A DNA stretch of 9,230 nt from Spirochaetia bacterium UBA5368 (lineage in GTDB: Bacteria; Spirochaetota; UBA4802; UBA5368), in contig DHPI01000060.1 in the NCBI GenBank assembly GCA_002407865.1, positions 1-9,230 on the forward strand, in the 5' to 3' direction. The notes beneath the pieces are model-generated. The model worked only from the letters and a program-made list of their open reading frames with translations, was not told the origin of the DNA and ran no database searches. The first letter of the stretch is position 1; every line of letters begins with the position of its first letter. A program made the position numbers and the translations under genes. This document shows, in pieces, positions 4,203 to 9,230 of the stretch.

Positions 4203-6164
4203 TCAGAGCATGTCCGAGGGGTCAACGTCGATCTCGAGGTACACATCGCGCGGCAGCGCAGCCTCCCGTGCCGAGCGCACCATGCCGCGCATTACGGCCA
4301 TATTCCCCGAGATGATCATCACATGATGGCGGAAATTGCCCGCGATCCTTCCGAGCGGCGCGGGCGACGGCCCGAGGATGCGCACACCGTTTCCCGGAAC
4401 ACCCGCCGCCGAACGCAGCCGCGCCGCGATATCCGCGATCGCGCGCGTAACGCGATCCTCGTTTCTGCCGCGCGCCAGCAGGCGCACTATCCTCGCGAAC
4501 GGCGGGTATCCCAGCGATTTGCGCATGGCAAGCTCGTGCCGGTAAAATCCGTAATAATCGTGCTTCTTTAAAAACTCCAGTATGTAATGCTCCTCGTTGA
4601 GGGTCTGAATAATCACCCGCCCCGGCGTCCCCCCCCGTCCGCAGCGCCCGGCCACCTGCATGAGGAGCGAAAATATCCTCTCCGATGCCCTGAAATCGGG
4701 CAGATTGAGGCCGATGTCGGCGAGGATGACGCCGACAACCTCGACATTATGAAAATCGAACCCCTTGGCAACCATCTGCGTTCCGAGCAGTATATCAATG
4801 CCGCCGGTTTTCATTTTTTCAATGAGGTCGAAGACCGCGCCCTTTTTGCCGGCGCTATCATGATCAAGCCTGAATATTCTCGCGCCCCTGAAAGTCTCGG
4901 CGATCGTTTCTTCCACGCGCTGGGTGCCCGAACCCACCTTCGCCAGCGCATCCGCCCCGCACGCGATGCAGGCGCCTGGCATTTTAAGGCTGTAACCGCA
5001 GTAATGGCATAGCAGGCTGCCGTCCCTGTGGTAGTTCATGCTGATGTTGCAGTGCGGACACTCGATCACCTTGCCGCATTCGTCGCACACGACAAAAGGC
5101 GAAAACCCCCTGCGGTTAAGCAGATATATCGCCTGCCTGCCGCCGTCGATGGCGCGCTTCGTGTACAATTTCAGCAGCGACGACACCATGTCGCCCGGCG
5201 TGCGGGGATTGACGCCGACCACGTGAATCTCGGGCAGCACCGCCTCCCCGAAGCGGCCCGTAAGCGAATGCAGCCGAAGCAGCCCCTTCTCGGCGGAATA
5301 CAGCGATTCGATGGATGGCGTTGCCGAGCCCATCAGCACTGTCGCGCCCTCGCTTTTCGCGCGGATATACGCCACGCGACGCGCATTGTAACGCGGCGTG
5401 CTGTGCTCCTTGTACGAGCTGTCGTGCTCCTCGTCGACAATGATAAGGCCGAGGTCGGGGCACTGCAGAAACACCGACGAGCGTGTGCCTACGGCGATTT
5501 TCGCGTCGCCGCGAAAAAAACGCATCCAGTTATACAGGCGCTGGTTTGCCGTCAACTGGCTGTGGTATAAAATGAGGTCGTCGCCAAACACGCTGTACAG
5601 GCGCTCGAATATCTGTGACGACAGTGAAATCTCCGGCACGAGATAGATGACAGATTTATTATGTTTGATATAATGCCGCGCCGCCTCGATATACACCTCG
5701 GTTTTGCCGCTGCCGGTTACGCCGAAAAGGAGATGAAAAAGGCCGCCGTTTTCCGGCGGGGCGGTAATATCGTCGAGTATGCGTCGTTGCGGCACGGTAA
5801 GCGTTATTTCGGGCGCCGGCCGCCGCTCGAACGGATTTTTAAACCGTTTCGACGGCCTGCGGCCGGATGGCAGCGCCATCGCCATCGACTCGCCTGTCGT
5901 TGACAGGTAACTGGCCGCCACCGTGGCGCACAAATCGACAAGCCTGTGATCGAAAATCGGTTCGCCGTCCACAGGGGCGGTAATATCCTTCGCTTCGAAT
6001 TTTTCCGGCGTGTCGTTATGCGTCCTGTGGACAAAGGCCGTTATGGTTCTGCCGCGGAAATTTACGCGTACCCGCATTCCCGCACGCACGTCCATGCCGT
6101 CGGGGATGCGATATGTAAACGACCCATCGACGGGATAGCCCACAAAGACATCAGCATAGTTCAT
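4203..6164 (-). CDS. priA: primosomal protein N' (replication restart helicase PriA)
   Basis: PriA recognises stalled forks and reloads the replicative helicase. From ATG 6164 it has 653 residues, somewhat shorter than the about 730 of E. coli. Order of parts: N-terminal 3'-DNA-end binding domain (about 1-105, starting MNYADVFVGYPVDGSFTYRI); helicase lobe 1 with Walker A GVTGSGKT (148-155, Lys154), DEEH (244-247) and GSATPS (279-284); a zinc-binding insert with eight cysteines in four CxxC pairs (C360/C363, C369/C372, C386/C389, C399/C402); helicase lobe 2 with GTQMVAKGFDF (461-471) and QVAGRCGRG (503-511); and a C-terminal domain with LGYPPF (551-556) and GPSPAPLGRI (598-607). All catalytic and zinc residues are intact. 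ATG 6164 is one base after the stop of the upstream gene. A TTG at 6206 would extend 14 residues into that gene and is less likely. It is the last gene of the ntrYX-UDG-priA run. Confidence 0.95.
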   Translation of the reverse strand: MNYADVFVGYPVDGSFTYRIPDGMDVRAGMRVRVNFRGRTITAFVHRTHNDTPEKFEAKDITAPVDGEPIFDHRLVDLCATVAASYLSTTGESMAMALPSGRRPSKRFKNPFERRPAPEITLTVPQRRILDDITAPPENGGLFHLLFGVTGSGKTEVYIEAARHYIKHNKSVIYLVPEISLSSQIFERLYSVFGDDLILYHSQLTANQRLYNWMRFFRGDAKIAVGTRSSVFLQCPDLGLIIVDEEHDSSYKEHSTPRYNARRVAYIRAKSEGATVLMGSATPSIESLYSAEKGLLRLHSLTGRFGEAVLPEIHVVGVNPRTPGDMVSSLLKLYTKRAIDGGRQAIYLLNRRGFSPFVVCDECGKVIECPHCNISMNYHRDGSLLCHYCGYSLKMPGACIACGADALAKVGSGTQRVEETIAETFRGARIFRLDHDSAGKKGAVFDLIEKMKTGGIDILLGTQMVAKGFDFHNVEVVGVILADIGLNLPDFRASERIFSLLMQVAGRCGRGGTPGRVIIQTLNEEHYILEFLKKHDYYGFYRHELAMRKSLGYPPFARIVRLLARGRNEDRVTRAIADIAARLRSAAGVPGNGVRILGPSPAPLGRIAGNFRHHVMIISGNMAVMRGMVRSAREAALPRDVYLEIDVDPSDML

Positions 6165-6165
6165 G

Positions 6166-6819
6166 TCAGCCGGCCCCGCCGGGGCGTTGCATGGCCTCCC
6201 CCGCAAGCTGCAGCGTGCGCCATGCGGCCTTTTTGAGATCGGGATTTTTAATCAGCGTGATCGGGTGCTCAATGCCATACCAGACAATACCGCCAAAGCG
6301 GTCCTTCACCCGTTTTAACGGCAGCATCTCGCCCATGACAAGTATCACGCGCGGCCTGTACGCCTCTATTTCCCTGACGAGAACATCCTCACAATTCTGA
6401 AACATCGCAGCCGGCGTAAGCGCCTCGTCGGTTTCGCACTTTATCATGGAGGTTATGTAGCATCGCCCCAGTTCAACGTCGATGGCCTCCATCATTTTTC
6501 TCAGCATCGTGGCCGCCTGTTCACGGTATTGCTCGCGTTCCATGCGCCCTATCAGCACCGGGGGATTCAAAAGCAAAAGCACGCCGTTCTCGCCGCTTCC
6601 GGCGCCCGGCTTTTTGCGCCGCGCCTTCGGGCATTTTTTGCATGCGGCTATCAACGCCGCCGGAGAATGGGCGTCCACTTCCTTCTTTGCGGCGTCGCCC
6701 GCCCCGCAAAGAAGGTTTTCCAGGTAGCGGCGCTCCTCTTCTTTGCGATGAAGAATGATTCTCCCCGGGTTCGATTTTAGACAGCGCAGCAGTTCTTTGT
6801 ACAGATCAGCGTTTGCCAT
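6166..6819 (-). CDS. divergent family 4-like uracil-DNA glycosylase homologue
   Basis: This 217-residue protein (from ATG 6817-6819) is related to the iron-sulfur uracil-DNA glycosylases. The four cluster cysteines are recognisable: CKKC (C60, C63), the Cys of YITSMIKC (C128), and C143 in MFQNCED. Downstream sequence YRPRVILVMGEMLPL (155-169) and EHPITLIKNPDLKKAAWRTL (184-203) match the family's back half. In active members the first catalytic motif reads roughly GEAPGxxED. The matching place here reads LLLLNPPVLIGRME (81-94), with none of those acidic residues, and the second motif is HPI rather than HPS/HPA. It may therefore be inactive on uracil, act on another substrate, or play a structural role. 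An N-terminal extension of about 55 residues precedes CxxC. A GTG at 6829-6831, forming GTGA with the preceding stop, is an alternative start adding four residues. It lies between ntrX and priA with no gaps. Confidence 0.75.
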   Translation of the reverse strand: MANADLYKELLRCLKSNPGRIILHRKEEERRYLENLLCGAGDAAKKEVDAHSPAALIAACKKCPKARRKKPGAGSGENGVLLLLNPPVLIGRMEREQYREQAATMLRKMMEAIDVELGRCYITSMIKCETDEALTPAAMFQNCEDVLVREIEAYRPRVILVMGEMLPLKRVKDRFGGIVWYGIEHPITLIKNPDLKKAAWRTLQLAGEAMQRPGGAG

Positions 6820-6827
6820 TGCCCGTC

Positions 6828-8189
6828 TCACGACCCGATCTTGTCCACATCGATATCGTACTGTTTTATCTTTCTATGCAGGTTGGTCCGCTCAATACCG
6901 AGGTCCTTTGCCGTCAGCGAGATATTTTTATCGTTCGCAACAAGCGCCCTGACGATATACTCCTTCTCGAAATCTTCCCTCGCCTTTTTTAGCGACGACA
7001 CGTCCCCGCCGTACGGGGCCTTCACCTCGTACGATTCGAGATGTTTTTTTATGTCGGGCGTGTCGATGACCTCCTTCTGCACCATGACGCACAGACGCTC
7101 GACGATGTTTTTCAGCTGCCGTATATTGCCCGGCCACGGTTGGTTCACCAGGTACTCCATACCGCCGTCCGAGATTTCCTTTGTGCCGAGACCATGTTCT
7201 TTCAAAAATTTTTCCAGGAAATACGCGGTGATTATTGGAATATCCCCGCGCCGTTCGGCCAGCGGCGGCACGTGTATCGGAATAACGTTAAGCCTGTAAA
7301 AGAGGTCTTCCCTGAACTTCCCCTCGTCGATCGCGGCCTTCACATCGATATTCGTCGCGGAGATAACGCGCACATCGACGTGTATCGTCTCCGCGCCCCC
7401 GACGCGCTCGAACTGCTGTTCCTGCAGCACGCGCAGCACCTTCGCCTGCGCGCTCGGGCTCATATCGCACACCTCGTCGAGAAAGATCGTGCCGCCGTGC
7501 GCAAGCTCGAACCTTCCAAGCCGCCGCGCAACGGCGCCGGTAAACGAGCCCTTCTCGTGCCCGAAGAGTTCGCTCTCGATAAGCTCGCCCGGAATGGCCG
7601 CGCAGTTCACTTTTATAAACGGCCTGTCGGAGCGTTTCGATTTTCTGAAGATGGAGCGGGCAACCAGTTCCTTGCCGGTGCCGTTGTCGCCGGTAATGAA
7701 CACGCGCGCCGTCGTCGCCGCGGCGGCGTCGATGACCCTGCGTATCTCGGCAATCTCAGGGGAGTTGCCGAGCATCTCATCCTCCTGCTGCGCTTCGCGC
7801 CGAAGCTGGATATTCTCCCGGCGCAGGCGTATCCGCTCCAGCGCGTTGTTAAGCGAAGTGATAATCCTCTCCATGGAGGGTGGCTTTTCGAGAAAATCGA
7901 ACGCGCCGAGTTTCGTCGATTTCACCGCAATGTCGATAGAGCCGTGCCCTGATATCATAATGACCGATATCTCCGGCGCAATCTGGTTTATCTGCTCAAG
8001 GAGCGCGACGCCATCGATATCGGGAAGCCACACATCGAGAAACACCACATCAACGTCGTTGCGTTTGAGAAAATCGAGCGCATCCCTGCCGCCGCCCGCC
8101 GGATACACGATATGGCCCTCATCCTGAAGGATCGCGCTTATCGTTTTAATTATATTAGGCTCATCGTCGACAACAAGTATACGCGCCAT
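6828..8189 (-). CDS. ntrX: NtrX-like sigma-54 response regulator
   Basis: This 453-residue transcription activator has three parts. The receiver domain (1-120) has acidic pocket D8/D9, phospho-acceptor D52 in LDVWLPDIDG, Ser80 and Lys102; the phrase AVKSTKLGAFDFLEKP (88-103) is characteristic of NtrX. The AAA+ sigma-54 interaction domain (about 138-370) has Walker A GDNGTGKE (167-174), the sigma-54 contact loop GSFTGA (214-219, usually GAFTGA), Walker B TIFLDEV (234-240), a FREDLFYRLNV box (292-302) and WPGNIRQL (352-359). A Fis-type helix-turn-helix (about 424-443, with AKDLGIERTNLHRKIKQ) ends it. The ATG has GGGGG about 10 nt upstream, inside the end of the kinase gene, which stops 4 nt before this start. 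In other bacteria NtrX responds to nitrogen, redox or envelope state; its targets here are unknown. The NtrX assignment over generic NtrC-family is favoured by the neighbouring NtrY-like kinase and the receiver wording. Confidence 0.88.
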   Translation of the reverse strand: MARILVVDDEPNIIKTISAILQDEGHIVYPAGGGRDALDFLKRNDVDVVFLDVWLPDIDGVALLEQINQIAPEISVIMISGHGSIDIAVKSTKLGAFDFLEKPPSMERIITSLNNALERIRLRRENIQLRREAQQEDEMLGNSPEIAEIRRVIDAAAATTARVFITGDNGTGKELVARSIFRKSKRSDRPFIKVNCAAIPGELIESELFGHEKGSFTGAVARRLGRFELAHGGTIFLDEVCDMSPSAQAKVLRVLQEQQFERVGGAETIHVDVRVISATNIDVKAAIDEGKFREDLFYRLNVIPIHVPPLAERRGDIPIITAYFLEKFLKEHGLGTKEISDGGMEYLVNQPWPGNIRQLKNIVERLCVMVQKEVIDTPDIKKHLESYEVKAPYGGDVSSLKKAREDFEKEYIVRALVANDKNISLTAKDLGIERTNLHRKIKQYDIDVDKIGS

Positions 8190-8193
8190 AGTG

Positions 8194-9230
8194 CTACGTC
8201 CCCCTTTCCGCTACAGGTAATTCTATGCTGAATTCCGTGCCCTCACCGGGCTTCGAGCGCACCCTGATGCTGCCGTGGTGTTCCAGGATAATTTTTTCAA
8301 CGATCGCAAGGCCTATTCCCGTACCGTGTTCTTTGGTGGAAAAGGTCGGATCGAATATTTTATCAATATCCTCCGGCTTTATTCCCTGGCCGTCATCCCG
8401 TATGGTAACGCGCACCCTTTTTACTCCCTTGTCCACGACGAGGCCGCTCGTTATATATATAGTACCCTTCCGCTCTACGGCGTCAATGGAATTCTGCAGC
8501 AGGTTGGTAAACGCCTGCCGCATCAGGATTCTGTCGCAATAGACCTCGGGGAGCGAAGGGTCAAGCTCGGCATGGAAGCTGACCTTTTCGTGGCCGTGGA
8601 AAAAATTAACGCAGCTTTCTATGATCGGGTTCAACTTCTCGGTTTCGGGCTTTATTTCCGGCAGACGGGCAAACCGCGAGAACTCGCCGAGGAGCCCCAT
8701 GAGCATGTTCACCTCTTCGATTATCGTATCGGTGCCGTTGATGATGATCTCGCCGATATTCGGATTGTTTTCGCGGTAGCGCCGCTGTATCCGCTCCGCC
8801 GAGAGGCGTATCGGCGTGAGCGGATTTTTTATCTCATGAAGCAGCTTGCGGGCGACCTCGCGCCACGCCTCTAACTTCTGCGCGTGATACATCGCCTTTC
8901 TGCTCTCCTCAAGTTCGTACGCCATCACGTTAAACGAATCGAAGAGCAGCCCCATCTCGTCACTCGAATCGCGGCGCAACTGAATATTAAAGTCTCCCGC
9001 GGCGACCCTGCGCGCCGCCTCCTCGAGCTCCAGGATGGGGCTCGTGATATTATTTGAAAGCACCATGCTGACAGCGATGGATATCATGATTATCAGAATC
9101 GCGATAATGAGCAGGAATATCCCCACGCCCGTTTGGAAATACGGCTTTAAAAACTCGCGCTGGCTGTAGGTGCCAAGCGAATCCTCGAACATCGAAATCC
9201 TGGTGAACACCTCTTCCGGGATTGTGGTAT
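8194..9230 (-). CDS. ntrY: NtrY-like sensor histidine kinase (5' end outside window)
   Basis: The frame is open to the window edge, so this is the C-terminal 344 residues or so of a larger kinase; no start should be placed here. Numbering from the GTG codon at 9208-9210: a membrane helix (28-52), a HAMP linker (about 52-105, with GDFNIQLRRDSSDEMG at 72-87), a HisKA domain with the phospho-accepting H125 in LLHEIKNPLTPIRLSAERI, and an ATPase domain with the N box NLLQNSIDA (236-244), DDGQGI (272-277), IFDPTFSTK (285-293) and GTGIGLAIV (296-304). AWREVARKLLHEIKNPLTP is the NtrY signature. NtrY usually has a PAS domain between HAMP and HisKA; here only a short coiled linker (about 98-114) joins them. 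It is followed after 4 nt by its cognate regulator. The missing N-terminus would hold the rest of the sensing region. Confidence 0.88.
   Translation of the reverse strand, partial: TTIPEEVFTRISMFEDSLGTYSQREFLKPYFQTGVGIFLLIIAILIIMISIAVSMVLSNNITSPILELEEAARRVAAGDFNIQLRRDSSDEMGLLFDSFNVMAYELEESRKAMYHAQKLEAWREVARKLLHEIKNPLTPIRLSAERIQRRYRENNPNIGEIIINGTDTIIEEVNMLMGLLGEFSRFARLPEIKPETEKLNPIIESCVNFFHGHEKVSFHAELDPSLPEVYCDRILMRQAFTNLLQNSIDAVERKGTIYITSGLVVDKGVKRVRVTIRDDGQGIKPEDIDKIFDPTFSTKEHGTGIGLAIVEKIILEHHGSIRVRSKPGEGTEFSIELPVAERGT

Noticed and set aside
6165..6206. TTG start at 6206 for priA
   Set aside because: It would add 14 non-conserved residues inside the preceding gene; ATG 6164 begins directly with the family's N-terminal domain, one base after the preceding stop.
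1..9230. CRISPR array, tRNA or rRNA genes
   Set aside because: No regularly spaced repeats with spacers and no recognisable tRNA or rRNA segments were seen on either strand by eye.

Overview
The window joins two kinds of DNA. Bases 1 to about 2,470 are visibly AT-rich, loosely packed and full of toxin-antitoxin and defence-type genes. Bases 2,475 to 9,230 are visibly GC-rich, densely packed and hold housekeeping and regulatory genes. The core half has a Gram-negative type periplasmic disulfide system, an NtrY/NtrX two-component pair (which implies sigma-54), PriA, and a family 4-like uracil-DNA glycosylase. My best guess for the host is a spirochaete or another deep-branching Gram-negative bacterium. 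This is a guess from gene style and content; no taxonomic marker gene is present.

Left accessory part. Bases 1-22 look like the end of an IS3-type insertion sequence. A ribbon-helix-helix antitoxin and a RelE/ParE-type toxin lie on the minus strand (630 to 126). Their strong promoter carries three TATTCAA repeats spaced 10 and 20 bp apart. A gene-free but structured stretch (about 700-970) follows. Next is a plus-strand module: a possible 38-codon leader ORF, a 108-residue unknown protein, and an AbiEii/AbiGii-type nucleotidyltransferase toxin that overlaps it by 16 bp. Beyond this, on the minus strand, sits a decayed fragment of a HEPN-domain protein (2225-2380), the usual partner class of minimal nucleotidyltransferases. 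The accessory part therefore looks like a small, partly eroded toxin-antitoxin island beside a conserved chromosomal block.

Core part. A two-gene plus-strand operon encodes a DUF1285-like protein and, by a 4-bp ATGA overlap, a membrane VKOR-DsbA fusion for disulfide-bond formation. It meets head-on, with one base between the stop codons, a tight minus-strand operon read right to left: ntrY-like kinase (cut by the window edge), ntrX-like sigma-54 activator, a divergent UDG-like protein, and priA. Spacings in that operon are 4 nt or less, or small overlaps. An envelope or nitrogen/redox-type two-component system thus shares a transcript with DNA repair and replication-restart genes.

The points most worth a second look are the small-protein/AbiEii pair with a possible leader-controlled ribosome site, the HEPN relic next to it, the UDG paralogue that keeps its four iron-sulfur cysteines but has lost the usual catalytic motif, and the phased TATTCAA operator.
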